DNA of 52,859 bases from JBBDIP01 sp964602455 (GCA_964602455.1 CAZRRG010000003.1:1-52859), one strand, 5' to 3'; positions 42,264 through 51,594 are shown, numbered from the stretch's first letter. Numbers and translations: made by a program. The notes: a model not told the origin generated them from the letters alone.

Positions 42264-43393
42264 GCTGCCGGTCCCACGCTCCGAAGCGCCACCTCGAACA
42301 CGGTCCTTGTGGGCTCGTTGTAGGCCCGGATGGAGCCCCCGTGCAGTTCCACGATGCTCTTGGCGATGGCCAGTCCGAGGCCGGCGCCGCCTGTGTCGCG
42401 GGAACGGGACTCCTCGATACGCACGAACCGCTCGAATATGCGGCCCAACTGGGACTCTGGAATCGGAGCACCGTAGTTGGCTATGCGGACGATGACCCAT
42501 CCACTATGAGCAACGGCTGAGGCAGTGGGAACAGTCGCCCGATCGGTGCTCAGCTCGATATCCACGTAGTGGCCCTCGGCCCCGTAGCGGACGGCGTTGG
42601 ACATGAGGTTCTCGAAAACCCGCACGAGCAGCGACGGGTCCGCCTGGACAGTGACCTTGTCATGGGGAAGGTTGAGGCGGTACTCCATCCCCGCCTTCTC
42701 GAGTATCGGCACGAACTCCTCGGTCAACTGCTCCAGCAAGAGAGCCATGTTCACCGTCTCCGTCCGGAGCGTGAGGCCCCGGTAGTTCACCCGCGTGAAC
42801 TCGAATAGGTCATCAATCAGGTGTTTTAGGGCGTGGGCTTTGTCCAACGCTATGGCTACGTAGTGCCGAAGCGTGATCTCGTCGGCGTACTTGTCGGTGT
42901 TAACCAGCTCCAGGTATCCCAGCACTGAGGTGAGGGGGGTCCGCAGATCGTGAGATATGCTGGTGATAAGGTCGTTCTTTGTCCTCTCGGCCTCCCGCTC
43001 TTCCTCAATGGATTTCTTCAGTTTCATCGCCATCTCGTTGATGTTCCTGGCTAGGCGAGCAAGCTCATCGCTGCCTTTCACGGGGATGAAGACGTCCAGG
43101 TTCCCATTGGCGATCTCGTTCACTGCCTGGGTGATCCGGCTCATGTACTTCAGCGTGCCCGCGCTCAACAAGACGAAGGACCCGATAAACAGGATGATGC
43201 CTGTGGCGAACACGATGAGCAGGGCATAGCCGCTCCGGCCGAAGTAGCCCAGTATATCGCCTATGACCGGCACACTGTACAGGATCCCGGCCATGACCAG
43301 CAGCACTCCCGTGATGCTGAACGCGAGAATGGCGCTGCCGGCTATCATGACCATCATCTTCCAGCGTATGCTGACGATAGTTTCACGCGTCAA
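42260..43393 (-). CDS. Sensor histidine kinase
   Basis: The protein of 377 residues, counted from TTG 43393, has two N-terminal membrane helices (about 12-40 and 55-80) with a short outer loop, a HAMP-like linker, the H box SISHDLRTPLTSVLGYL, the N box FENLMSNAVRYG and the G boxes DTGGAGLGLAIAK. It is a complete kinase of the PhoR/VanS type. TTG is preceded by GGGGTGGGG and overlaps the response-regulator stop by eleven bases; the frame is open to 43438. The short sensor loop suggests that it may receive its signal from the adjacent transporter, as in Bce-type modules. A 31-bp repeat touches its stop codon. Confidence 0.92.
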   Translation of the reverse strand: MTRETIVSIRWKMMVMIAGSAILAFSITGVLLVMAGILYSVPVIGDILGYFGRSGYALLIVFATGIILFIGSFVLLSAGTLKYMSRITQAVNEIANGNLDVFIPVKGSDELARLARNINEMAMKLKKSIEEEREAERTKNDLITSISHDLRTPLTSVLGYLELVNTDKYADEITLRHYVAIALDKAHALKHLIDDLFEFTRVNYRGLTLRTETVNMALLLEQLTEEFVPILEKAGMEYRLNLPHDKVTVQADPSLLVRVFENLMSNAVRYGAEGHYVDIELSTDRATVPTASAVAHSGWVIVRIANYGAPIPESQLGRIFERFVRIEESRSRDTGGAGLGLAIAKSIVELHGGSIRAYNEPTRTVFEVALRSVGPAA

Positions 43394-44090
43394 TTCTGTA
43401 CCCCACCCCCCAGACGGTCTTGATGAACTCCGGCTCACCCGGGTTCTCCTCGACCTTCTCCCGGATCTTGCGGATGTGTACCATCACGGTGTTGTTGGAC
43501 TCGTAGTAGCGCTCGCGCCAAACCTGCTCGAAGATGGTTTCGGAGCTGAGCACTATCCCTTTGTTCTTCATTAGCAGGTAGAGAATTTCGAACTCGGTCG
43601 GCGTGAGGGAGACCTCTCGGCCGTAGACCGACACCTTATGTCCGCGGCGGTCTATGCGCAGGCCACGGATCTCGATCACTGAGTCATCCGGTTCCTCTTG
43701 CTTGGCCGGGTTAAGGTACAGAAATCGCCTGAGCAGGGACTTTACTCTCGCCAACAACTCAAGCGGGTTAAACGGCTTGGTCAAGTAGTCGTCGGCGCCG
43801 GTGGTGAGGCCCATTATCTTGTCGATATCCTGGGACCGGGCGCTCAGCATCAGAACCGGTACATTTGAGCGTGCACGGAGCTCGCGGCAGAGAGTCATGC
43901 CGTCTTTGCCGGGCATCATGATGTCAAGGATGATGAGGTGGACCGGACGGTCCTTGTCATCGAGGATGGCTTCTGCCTCGGCGGCGCTGCCCGCCTTCAG
44001 CACCTGAAACCCCTCGTTGGCCAGGTAGATCTCGATGAGATCCGCGATCTCCTTCTCGTCGTCAACCACCAGGACGGTTGTCTGGCCCAC
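43383..44090 (-). CDS. OmpR-family response regulator
   Basis: Residues 1-120 form a receiver domain with the acidic pair in VVDDEKE, the phosphoacceptor Asp in LIILDIMMPGKDG and the Lys of TKPF; residues about 135-230 form the winged-helix DNA-binding domain (VSLTPTEFEILYLL and NTVMVHIRKIREK). GTG 44090 is preferred because GAGGA lies about nine bases upstream; GTG 44099 directly abuts that site. It is the partner of the overlapping histidine kinase gene and lies 74 bp after the ABC permease gene of the same operon. Confidence 0.94.
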   Translation of the reverse strand: MGQTTVLVVDDEKEIADLIEIYLANEGFQVLKAGSAAEAEAILDDKDRPVHLIILDIMMPGKDGMTLCRELRARSNVPVLMLSARSQDIDKIMGLTTGADDYLTKPFNPLELLARVKSLLRRFLYLNPAKQEEPDDSVIEIRGLRIDRRGHKVSVYGREVSLTPTEFEILYLLMKNKGIVLSSETIFEQVWRERYYESNNTVMVHIRKIREKVEENPGEPEFIKTVWGVGYRIDA

Positions 44091-44164
44091 CTCTGTCACT
44101 CCTCGTGTAGACCCTGCCTTGTTCTGTGATAACGTGCTACGCTAGTAACGCTGCGGATACCCAA

Positions 44165-46117
44165 TCAAGAATACCGCACATTCACCTCTCGGACATACGC
44201 GTTCCTCGCCACCAGGTAGTAGACCACCTGCACCAGGGAGAACCCGGCGACAGCGTAGATGGCGTAGCGGAAAACGCCCAGGAAAGGCCACGGCATGTTC
44301 CTCAAGACATTGGACAGGGCCTTCATAGCGAACCCGCAGTGCATGGACCCGACCGCGATGGGCGCGAAGAAAATGACCTTGACCTGCGCCGATATGACCC
44401 GGTTGATCTCCTCGGAGGATATGCCAAGCCTGCGCATTGACTGGTACTTCTCGCGGTCCTCCTGGATGCTGCCGAACAGGCGGAAGTAGAGCATGCTGCC
44501 CGCGGCGATGAAGAACAGGACGGTCACGAACATCGCGATCATCGCAGTCAGGGCGGTCATCTGCCTTCGGCCCTCATACATCTCGGTCCTTGACGCGAAG
44601 TCGACCAGGTTAGCATCGGGGATGCTTGCCCGCAGGCGCTGGCTTGTCTCCTGTGCCTTCTGCCAGTCCCAGAACTCGTAGCTCAAGAAGGAGACCCTGT
44701 CATCCAGTGACGCCGCGACCGCGAGCTTGTTGTACAAGGCATCATCCACCACCACGAACCGGTGCACGGCCGACAGGTAGTTCGTGTTGAGGAACGTGTG
44801 GGGAACGGCTTCTACGCTAATCTTTGCGCCGCCCTCGCCGCCGACCACCAGGTCCATGGGGATCCCGTCTGTTACATAAGAGTCGCTGATCTCAACCGGT
44901 TGGAGCAATGCGGCCTTAGAGCCGTCCAGTGTCGCGGTCTTGCGTCCGGCCGCCTTGGCCCAAGCGTTGAACCCGCTCTCAGGCACCACGAGTATCGAGG
45001 CATCACTGTTCATCTTGGCCATCAGTCCTGCCAGCGCCGCATACTCTGAGACGGTGACCTTGTCCTCAGCAAGGATCCCTTCGACGGCGGAAGCAAGTAC
45101 GGGCAGGCCCGTCTCCTCGCTGGCGACGCCGAGTTCTCCGGATACCGCAAAGGTCACAGCGTGCGGGTAACTCATCTCCGTGTCTTTGAGCATCGTGGCC
45201 TGGGCAGTGTAGATCGTGCCGGTAGCTGTGATCACGCACGCGCTTAGCACCGCGACTGTGGCCAGTACCCATGCGTTCTCCTTCATCCGGAAGACAAGGT
45301 CCCCGATGGTAAGCAGGTTCAGCTTGTTGTAGAAGAACGAGAGCCTCCTCTGCAGCATCCGCAGGATTGCCACGCTGGCCTGGGAGAACAGGAGGAAGGT
45401 CCCGAAGGATACCACAAACGTAACGGGCAGCATGGCGAGTACCAGGGCCTGGCCGTCCACGACCCATGCCACGCCGTAGCCGGCGCCGATGCAGAAGAAG
45501 GCCAAGAGGGCGACGGCGATCGAGTAGCGGGGGAGAGCTTTCGGCTGCTGGTGGTCGCGCAGCAGGCGCACCACCCGGCGCGGCGCTATCTGGCGCGTGG
45601 TGAAGGCGCCGATGGCGAAGAACAATGCCAGGAACGAGGCGGCGGTCTGGAGCACCGCCGGAACGACTACCATGAATCGCACAGGTGACTCAACCTGAAG
45701 GAACCTGGACATGGCGTCCAGCATCAGCTTCGACGCGGGGATGCCTATCCCCAGTCCTGCCGCGACGCTCAGGATTCCGATAACCACGTGCTCGATCACG
45801 ACCATCCAACTGACCTGGCCTTTTGTCGCTCCCAGCAGGCAGAGCAGTCCGAACTCTTTCTTCCTAGACTTCACGAATGTCCAACTGCTGTACAGCACAA
45901 AGAAGAAGGTGAAGGTCAGGATGATGTACTGGGAGACCTCAAGCCCTTTTCGCACCCGTTCGGCCTGGGCGACGTACCCGTTCACAACATCCGGGTGCAG
46001 CACGAACGACGCCAGAAGGTAGAAGAGCACCACCGCAAGGATGCTGCTGAAGATGAACGCGGCGTACTTGCGCCACAGTCCCTTCATGTTGCTAATCGCG
46101 AGCTGCCGTAAGGTCAA
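44165..46117 (-). CDS. ABC transporter permease, BceB/FtsX-like
   Basis: The 650-residue protein has a BceB-type layout: an N-terminal helix, a group of three helices, further helix pairs, a large extracytoplasmic domain (residues about 320-510) between helices 7 and 8, and three C-terminal helices with FtsX-like sequence (LFFIAAGSMLYFRLF). BceAB transporters protect the wall-precursor cycle against peptide antibiotics and also signal to their kinase. TTG 46117 is favoured over GTG 46126 because AAGGAGG lies eight bases before it and the protein then begins MTLRQLAISN as BceB proteins do. It overlaps the ATPase gene by 26 bp. Confidence 0.92.
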   Translation of the reverse strand: MTLRQLAISNMKGLWRKYAAFIFSSILAVVLFYLLASFVLHPDVVNGYVAQAERVRKGLEVSQYIILTFTFFFVLYSSWTFVKSRKKEFGLLCLLGATKGQVSWMVVIEHVVIGILSVAAGLGIGIPASKLMLDAMSRFLQVESPVRFMVVVPAVLQTAASFLALFFAIGAFTTRQIAPRRVVRLLRDHQQPKALPRYSIAVALLAFFCIGAGYGVAWVVDGQALVLAMLPVTFVVSFGTFLLFSQASVAILRMLQRRLSFFYNKLNLLTIGDLVFRMKENAWVLATVAVLSACVITATGTIYTAQATMLKDTEMSYPHAVTFAVSGELGVASEETGLPVLASAVEGILAEDKVTVSEYAALAGLMAKMNSDASILVVPESGFNAWAKAAGRKTATLDGSKAALLQPVEISDSYVTDGIPMDLVVGGEGGAKISVEAVPHTFLNTNYLSAVHRFVVVDDALYNKLAVAASLDDRVSFLSYEFWDWQKAQETSQRLRASIPDANLVDFASRTEMYEGRRQMTALTAMIAMFVTVLFFIAAGSMLYFRLFGSIQEDREKYQSMRRLGISSEEINRVISAQVKVIFFAPIAVGSMHCGFAMKALSNVLRNMPWPFLGVFRYAIYAVAGFSLVQVVYYLVARNAYVREVNVRYS

Positions 46118-46973
46118 GGTCCGCACCTCCTTGGGTCGTGAGGGCGTCCAGGATCTGCTGGTAGAACGCCTGCCTGCTCGCCGTCCGGTGGAGCTCGGAA
46201 CGGATGCGGCCGTCCTTGATGAACAGGATCCGCCTGCAGTAACTGGCCGCGAACGGGTCGTGAGTCACCATCAGGATCGTGGCTGTAAGCGGGGAACTCC
46301 CGGAACCACGCCCGGCGGCGCCGCTACCGGCGCCAACGGCTCCACCGCCGCCGCGGCCATCAGTGTCGCCGGCGCCAGGATCCACCGTGGCCCACGCGTT
46401 CAGATCAGATAGCGCCTTCATCACGCTTGCCGATGACTTGGAGTCCAGGTTGCCGGTGGGCTCGTCGGCCAGAATGAGGGACGGGCGGTGGATGATGGCC
46501 CGCGCTATGGCCGTGCGCTGCTGTTCTCCACCCGACAACTGGTAGACTCGCTTGGACAGGATGGACTCGATGCCCAGTTGTTGGGCTACCTCATGGAGCC
46601 TGGAAAGGATGACCTTCGGGCTCAGCCCCTCCAACGCCAACGGCAACACCACGTTTTCCTGCACCGAGAGGGTGTGCAAGAGGTTGTAGTCCTGGAAGAT
46701 GAAGCCCAGATTGCGGCGGCGGAACACCGCCAGGTCGCGGTCGGAAAGCCTTGATATGTCTGTCCCGTTGATCTCGACCGTGCCCGACGTCGGGGTATCG
46801 ATAGCGGCCAGCAAGTTCAGGAGAGTGGTCTTGCCGCTTCCCGATGGCCCCATGACGCCGATGAACTCGCCGGCCTCGACGGTCAGACTAGCGTCGCGGA
46901 GGGCCCAGGTGGCCGCCGCTCCATGCTCATCTCCGTACACGCGGGACAGATTTGTTGCCTTAAGAATCGCCAT
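46092..46973 (-). CDS. ABC transporter ATPase, BceA-like, with Gly-rich insert
   Basis: The 293-residue ATPase has Walker A GPSGSGKTT (42-50), the Q loop, the signature LSGGEQQRTAIARA (147-159), Walker B LILADEPTGNLDS and the switch His238 in MVTHDP. It is of the LolD/BceA type and works with the permease that follows. Residues about 193-228 (after LNAWATVD) form a glycine-rich, low-complexity stretch inserted just before the strand of the switch; normal family members have about five residues there. The ATG follows TAGGAGG. The C-terminal extension (residues 260-293) is also unusual. Confidence 0.92.
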   Translation of the reverse strand: MAILKATNLSRVYGDEHGAAATWALRDASLTVEAGEFIGVMGPSGSGKTTLLNLLAAIDTPTSGTVEINGTDISRLSDRDLAVFRRRNLGFIFQDYNLLHTLSVQENVVLPLALEGLSPKVILSRLHEVAQQLGIESILSKRVYQLSGGEQQRTAIARAIIHRPSLILADEPTGNLDSKSSASVMKALSDLNAWATVDPGAGDTDGRGGGGAVGAGSGAAGRGSGSSPLTATILMVTHDPFAASYCRRILFIKDGRIRSELHRTASRQAFYQQILDALTTQGGADLDLTAARD

Positions 46974-47000
46974 CTCACGTGCCTCCTATCTACCCAGCTA

Positions 47001-47993
47001 TCAATCCAGGGCCGCATTGACCACGGCCCTAACGTCGTCTACCAGCGCCTTGTCTGTCGGCGCGCCCATGACCACGGCGACTATCCTGCGTCCATCCCTC
47101 TCAAACAGCGCGGCCAGGCATTTGCCCGCTTGCGTCGTGGAACCGGTCTTGCCGGCGGTGCATCCCTCTATCCCAAGCAGCGGATTCCTGTTCTCAAGGA
47201 TGAAGGTGGACGCAGGTAGTGTCCCGGTCGAAGCGGATGGGGGAGCCGACGCCGTGACAGTCGCCTCCTCTTTGGCTAGAGATCGAGAGACCCAGGGGTC
47301 CGAGAGCGCCGCTCGGAAGAGGACTGCCAGATCCTTCGCGGTGCTGTAGTGGTTCTGGTCGTGCAGGCCGGAGGGAGTCACGAAGTTGGTGCTGTTCATC
47401 CCCAACTCCTTGGCTTTGGCGTTCATGAGGGCGGCGAAGTCCTTGACGGTTCCTCCGATGTCCTCGGCAGCCATGTAGGCCGCGTCATTGGCTGAGGCGA
47501 TCAGCATGGCGTCCATCGCCGCGACCGCCGTTAAGCGCGAACCGGGTGAGAGTCCCAGCTTGACGGGTTCCTGCATGGAGGCGGCCTCACTGCAACGCAG
47601 GAGGTCTCCCGGCGATCGATTCTCAGCAAGAAGAAGAGCCGTCATGAGCTTGGTCAGGCTTGCCGGGTAGACGCGTGCTTCGGCGTCAATGGCCAGCAGT
47701 TCCTCACCGGTTTTTAGGTCCATGACTATGGCTGATTTGCCGCTTATGTTGGGCATGGCTGTTCCCGCGAACAGCCCGGAACGGATTACGATGGCTGCAA
47801 GGACGAGGACACCGACTATGGCTGCGGAGCGCCCGAAGGAGCGAAGACCGCCGGAGAGGCGCTGCCGCCGTGAACCTGGCCCCGCCCGCGAGCTCGACCT
47901 TGTGACCTTTATGTACGTCCTACCGTTGACCTGTCCGGCGGACTCAATCCGAGCGCTGCGAGAGACCTGTCCTCCCAGTAGCCGTGACCGCAT
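47001..47993 (-). CDS. D-alanyl-D-alanine carboxypeptidase (S11 family)
   Basis: This PBP-type DD-carboxypeptidase trims the terminal D-Ala of peptidoglycan pentapeptides outside the membrane. SLTK (112-115), SAN (167-169) and KTG (282-284) are the three active-site motifs. The N-terminus has a long basic segment (residues 1-55) before the membrane anchor (about 57-78), so it is membrane-bound. The protein ends about 46 residues after KTG and lacks the usual C-terminal PBP5 domain. ATG 47993 follows GGAGGTG. It is the first of a five-gene operon with a Bce-type transporter and a two-component system, which suggests antibiotic defence of the wall. Confidence 0.92.
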   Translation of the reverse strand: MRSRLLGGQVSRSARIESAGQVNGRTYIKVTRSSSRAGPGSRRQRLSGGLRSFGRSAAIVGVLVLAAIVIRSGLFAGTAMPNISGKSAIVMDLKTGEELLAIDAEARVYPASLTKLMTALLLAENRSPGDLLRCSEAASMQEPVKLGLSPGSRLTAVAAMDAMLIASANDAAYMAAEDIGGTVKDFAALMNAKAKELGMNSTNFVTPSGLHDQNHYSTAKDLAVLFRAALSDPWVSRSLAKEEATVTASAPPSASTGTLPASTFILENRNPLLGIEGCTAGKTGSTTQAGKCLAALFERDGRRIVAVVMGAPTDKALVDDVRAVVNAALD

Positions 47994-48010
47994 GAGAACG
48001 CACCTCCAAA

Positions 48011-48132
48011 CCCATAGACACTGCCAAAGTGGGCGATGTGACGTCTAAGATGCTATCCACCGGGGCTTAAGGAGTTGGGAGCCGGATCCTTAAGAGTTCA
48101 TTAACGAGTTCTCACGAGTGAGTGTCTATGGG
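48011..48132. promoter_or_regulatory. Inverted pair of a 12-bp word upstream of dd-carboxypeptidase operon
   Basis: CCCATAGACACT at 48011-48022 recurs as its reverse complement AGTGTCTATGGG at 48121-48132. The same word is found a third time at 40798-40809, in the region before perR. The pair lies between the divergent operon and the S41 gene. In between, CTTAAGGA (48066-48073) and TCCTTAAG (48087-48094) form another inverted repeat. These could be binding sites; no promoter boxes can be assigned with confidence. Confidence 0.4.
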
Positions 48133-48256
48133 CGGGTTCCGAGATGCGGGATGTGGCTGTGGCTATCTGGTCGGGTCGGGGAGCCGGGCGGCGTTGGCCC
48201 GGATGGAGTCACCATGAGATAATGGAAGCGCATTCCAAGGCCGGAGGTGTCGTGAG

Positions 48257-49942
48257 ATGCGCGCGGTGCTTAGGCGCCATGGCCGTGATCCCCGCAGATC
48301 TGTCATCCCCTTGTGTGCTCTGATCGCCTGCTTGTGTGTTGCCGTAGCCGGGTGTTCCGGCTCCAACCTTGCGAAGACTCCGCTCACCACCGAACAGAAA
48401 CTCGAGGACTTCCGCTATTTGGTGGAAGTGTTCCTGGAAAGCAACCCGTACCTGTGGGTTTCAGAGCGGAAGACCGGGTACGATTGGCACGCCCACATAG
48501 ACGAGTTCGAGGCGGAGATCGCTGCCACCAAGGACGACCTGGAGTTCGCGCAGGCCATGCTCAGGATACTGTTACGTCTCAACAACGGCCACACCTCGCT
48601 GCTCAGCCCATCGAGCGCGTCGACCTACAGCGGGTTCCTCGTCGGCCTCTACATGGGGCGATGGAAAGCCGAAGTGAAGAAGACCACCAAGGACAGGGTT
48701 CAGTACTGGTGGGAACTGGTCAACACCGAGCCCCGGCCCGCAGAGTTTTCGGGCGCCGCATTTGGTTCCGTGTACTCCGCCGGGAAGTACTATGTTGTCA
48801 GCGTGAGCAGTGAGGCGGAGGACCGGGGGATCGATGTCCAGCCAGGCTGGGAGGTCGTCCAAGTCGACGGGGTGCCCGTCAACGAGTACGTGAGCCGTTT
48901 CCTTGGTGAACAGAGCCTCTGGTACGATCCGGTTCGCGACTGCCTCTACCTGCGCTGGCTGCAGTTCCCTCCGGTGTCAACCGCACTGACGTCGGCCGCG
49001 CCCACATCCGGCGCCTCGGTTAAGGTCGTGTTCAGGACGGGCGAAGGAGCGGAGATCTCGCTGGACATCCCCACCGATTGGACGCTCAAGGTGCCCAGGT
49101 ATACCTGGCCGCCAAGGTACAAGAACGCCTCAGGCGTGGCATCACAGGGCAATATGTACACGGCCATTCTTGAGGGCGGCATAGCCTACGTCCAGGTCCG
49201 CAGCATGCTCCGCGAACCAGATAAGGATCTGGCCCAGCTCAGAAACCTAATTGAGAAGGAGCGGCCGGAAGCCCTGATCATCGACATCCGCGGAAACGGC
49301 GGTGGTTCCGACAACTACTGGCAGTCCCTGGTGGCGATGCTATCTGAGGAACCGGTGAGCAGCAGGTTTGGCTTGACCTGGCGTAAGAGCGAGTATCTCC
49401 AGCCCTTTGTGGAGCAAAAGGGGGCTGCCAAGCAGCCGGCGATGCCGCGGACGGAACTTGAGGCCGCATCGTCGACCGGACGCATGCCGCCGGAGCTCCT
49501 GACCGGAGCGTTCGAGGATGTCAGGGTCTGGGACCGGACAGTCAACCTCAGCAAAGACAGCCTGCGTTACAAGGGGAAGATCTGCCTTCTGGTGGACGAC
49601 TACGTCTTCTCGTCGGCAGAGTCCTTTGCCGCGTTCTGCAAGGGGAGTGGATGGGCGACTCTAATCGGTTCGTTCACCGGTGGAGACGGCATAGGGTTCG
49701 ATCCCGGCATCCTGGCGCTGCCCAACAGTGGGATGCTCATCAGGTTCCCGCTGGATATGGGTCTCAACCCCGACATGTCGGCCAACGAGGAGTACCACAC
49801 CCTGCCGGACGTCCTGGCCGAGTGGGGACCGGAGGACATCCTGCGGTACGCTGCTACATATGGGACTCCGGAGAGGCCGGATCCCGAGTGGGATCCCCAG
49901 CTGAGGGCGTGTCTGGAATGGCTGGCGAGAATCGATCGATAG
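48257..49942 (+). CDS. S41-family peptidase, lipoprotein
   Basis: This 561-residue protein has a type II signal peptide ending AVAGC, with Cys33 as the lipidated residue, so it is anchored outside the membrane. A helical region (residues 45-110) is followed by a PDZ-like domain (about 175-230, GWEVVQVDGVPV) and the S41 catalytic domain (310-530). The nucleophile is probably Ser453 in FSSAESF; RGNGGG at 345-350 is the oxyanion-side loop. Such C-terminal-processing-type proteases cut at exposed C-termini. The ATG has GGAGGTG eight bases upstream. It is a single gene, divergent from the D,D-carboxypeptidase operon. Confidence 0.88.
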   Translation: MRAVLRRHGRDPRRSVIPLCALIACLCVAVAGCSGSNLAKTPLTTEQKLEDFRYLVEVFLESNPYLWVSERKTGYDWHAHIDEFEAEIAATKDDLEFAQAMLRILLRLNNGHTSLLSPSSASTYSGFLVGLYMGRWKAEVKKTTKDRVQYWWELVNTEPRPAEFSGAAFGSVYSAGKYYVVSVSSEAEDRGIDVQPGWEVVQVDGVPVNEYVSRFLGEQSLWYDPVRDCLYLRWLQFPPVSTALTSAAPTSGASVKVVFRTGEGAEISLDIPTDWTLKVPRYTWPPRYKNASGVASQGNMYTAILEGGIAYVQVRSMLREPDKDLAQLRNLIEKERPEALIIDIRGNGGGSDNYWQSLVAMLSEEPVSSRFGLTWRKSEYLQPFVEQKGAAKQPAMPRTELEAASSTGRMPPELLTGAFEDVRVWDRTVNLSKDSLRYKGKICLLVDDYVFSSAESFAAFCKGSGWATLIGSFTGGDGIGFDPGILALPNSGMLIRFPLDMGLNPDMSANEEYHTLPDVLAEWGPEDILRYAATYGTPERPDPEWDPQLRACLEWLARIDR

Positions 49943-49969
49943 GCCCCCGTCAAATCCAGATGAGGTGAT

Positions 49970-50752
49970 TTACCCGTCCGCCCGCGACCTCTGCACCTCC
50001 TCGGACAGGAGGCTCCAGACCTCCCTGTAGAGGTCGATGAAGCGTGGATTGCCTCTCAGGCTGATCATGTCCCGCGGCCTCGGCAGGTCGACATCGATGA
50101 CACGCTTCACCCGGCCGGGATGGGCGGTCATGACCAGGAGGCGGTCTCCCAGCAGCAGCGCTTCGTCCACAGAATGGGTGATGAACAGTGTGGTTTTGCT
50201 CGACACCGCCCAGATCTGCATGAGCTCCCTCTGCAGGATCTGCCGGTTTTGCTCGTCCAGGAGGCCGAACGGTTCGTCCATGAGGAGGATCTCGGGGTCC
50301 GCGGCAAATGCCCTGGCGACGTTCACCCTCTGGCGCATCCCGCCTGACAACTGGTGAGGGTAGCTCTTCCGGAAGTCGTAGAGCCCTGTCATCCGGAGGA
50401 GCTCGCGGACCTTCTCATCCCGCACCTCCCGGGGTACACCCTGCATAGCGAGGCCGTATCCTACGTTCTTCTCCACGGTCATCCAGGGTAGGACTGAGTC
50501 CCCCTGGAACACCATAGCCGTCAGCGGGTGGTGGTTCTTGCGCCGCTTGATGATGACCGTACCCGAATCCTGGCTCTCAAGTCCGGCCATGATCCGCAGG
50601 AGGGTAGTCTTGCCGCACCCCGACGGTCCCACGATGCAGAGGAACTCCCCCTCGTTGACCCAGATGCTCAGTTTGTCCAGCGCCGTGACCGGTCCCTGGC
50701 TCCCGGGGAAGGTCTTGGTGAGGTCCACCGTCCGCACGGCGATTCCGTTCAT
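49970..50752 (-). CDS. ABC importer ATPase (taurine/sulfonate/nitrate type)
   Basis: The 260-residue ATPase of the SsuB/TauB/NrtD group contains Walker A GPSGCGKTT, signature LSGGMRQRVNVARA, Walker B ILLMDEPFGLLD and the switch His of FITHSVDEA. ATG 50752 overlaps the permease stop as ATGA and follows GGAAG at five bases; ATG 50764 is possible and the frame is open to 50890. It energises uptake by the adjacent permease and lipoprotein. Substrates of this subfamily include sulfonates, taurine, nitrate, thiamine precursors and other small organics. Confidence 0.92.
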   Translation of the reverse strand: MNGIAVRTVDLTKTFPGSQGPVTALDKLSIWVNEGEFLCIVGPSGCGKTTLLRIMAGLESQDSGTVIIKRRKNHHPLTAMVFQGDSVLPWMTVEKNVGYGLAMQGVPREVRDEKVRELLRMTGLYDFRKSYPHQLSGGMRQRVNVARAFAADPEILLMDEPFGLLDEQNRQILQRELMQIWAVSSKTTLFITHSVDEALLLGDRLLVMTAHPGRVKRVIDVDLPRPRDMISLRGNPRFIDLYREVWSLLSEEVQRSRADG

Positions 50753-51594
50753 CTCTGCTTCCATGGGATCACCAACCGTTCCAGCCAGTCGATCGCGGCT
50801 CCGAACAGGTAGCCCAGGACCGCCAGCGTAATGAGGGCTGAGAACATCCTTTCTATGTCGAACATGTCGTAGGCCCGCCATATCATCCATCCGACCCCCG
50901 CCTGCGCCGCCGATAGCTCCGCCGCGACGATGAGGAGCAGCGCTGTGCCCATCCCAAGCCTGAGGCCCGTGAACATCATGGGCAGGGAACCGGGGAGGGC
51001 GATCGTAAGGTAGAACTGGCGGCGGGAGGCGCCAAAGTTGCGGGCGACGTCCATGTAGATGGGATCGATGCTAAGCACGCCGGTGACTGTGTTGAGCAGC
51101 ACCAGGTAGAACACACCGATGGCGATGGTGAACACCTTGGAGGCTTCGCCGAGCCCGAAGACGATCAGGATAAGGGGCATGATCGCCAGTTTGGGTATAG
51201 GGAAGGTGCTGGATATGAGAGGCATGAGCGCCGCTCTCACCGGCGGGAACAGGCCCATTGAGAGACCCAGCACGATGCCTGGAACGGCGCCGCAGAGGAA
51301 GCCCAGCACGATCCTCTGGATGCTTACAAGCGTGTGCCTCACCAGTTCTCCCGACCGCAACAGCGGGAGCATTACCTCGATGATCAGGGACGGACGGGAG
51401 AAGAGCCTCTGGTCAATCGTACCCAAGCGCGCCAGCGCTTCCCACAAGACCAAGAGCAGAGTGGGCGTGAGGAATGCTATAACATTCCAGGCCGTCCTCT
51501 TGTGGCCGGCGGGCGCGGCTGAGTCCTTGCGGTCAAGGAATAATATCTGACCAGGTAGTTCAGGTTGTTCAACCGACTGCGGCGTTGTAACCAT
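50749..51594 (-). CDS. ABC importer permease (SsuC/TauC type)
   Basis: The 281-residue permease has six membrane helices and the EAA loop typical of binding-protein-dependent importers, DVARNFGASRRQFYLTIALPGSLP. ATG 51594 follows GGAGGAGGG, whereas the open frame to 51615 adds only seven residues. A hydrophilic N-terminal segment of about 35 residues precedes helix 1. It belongs to the same operon as the ATPase, with which it overlaps by four bases, and the lipoprotein gene 67 bp upstream. Confidence 0.93.
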   Translation of the reverse strand: MVTTPQSVEQPELPGQILFLDRKDSAAPAGHKRTAWNVIAFLTPTLLLVLWEALARLGTIDQRLFSRPSLIIEVMLPLLRSGELVRHTLVSIQRIVLGFLCGAVPGIVLGLSMGLFPPVRAALMPLISSTFPIPKLAIMPLILIVFGLGEASKVFTIAIGVFYLVLLNTVTGVLSIDPIYMDVARNFGASRRQFYLTIALPGSLPMMFTGLRLGMGTALLLIVAAELSAAQAGVGWMIWRAYDMFDIERMFSALITLAVLGYLFGAAIDWLERLVIPWKQR

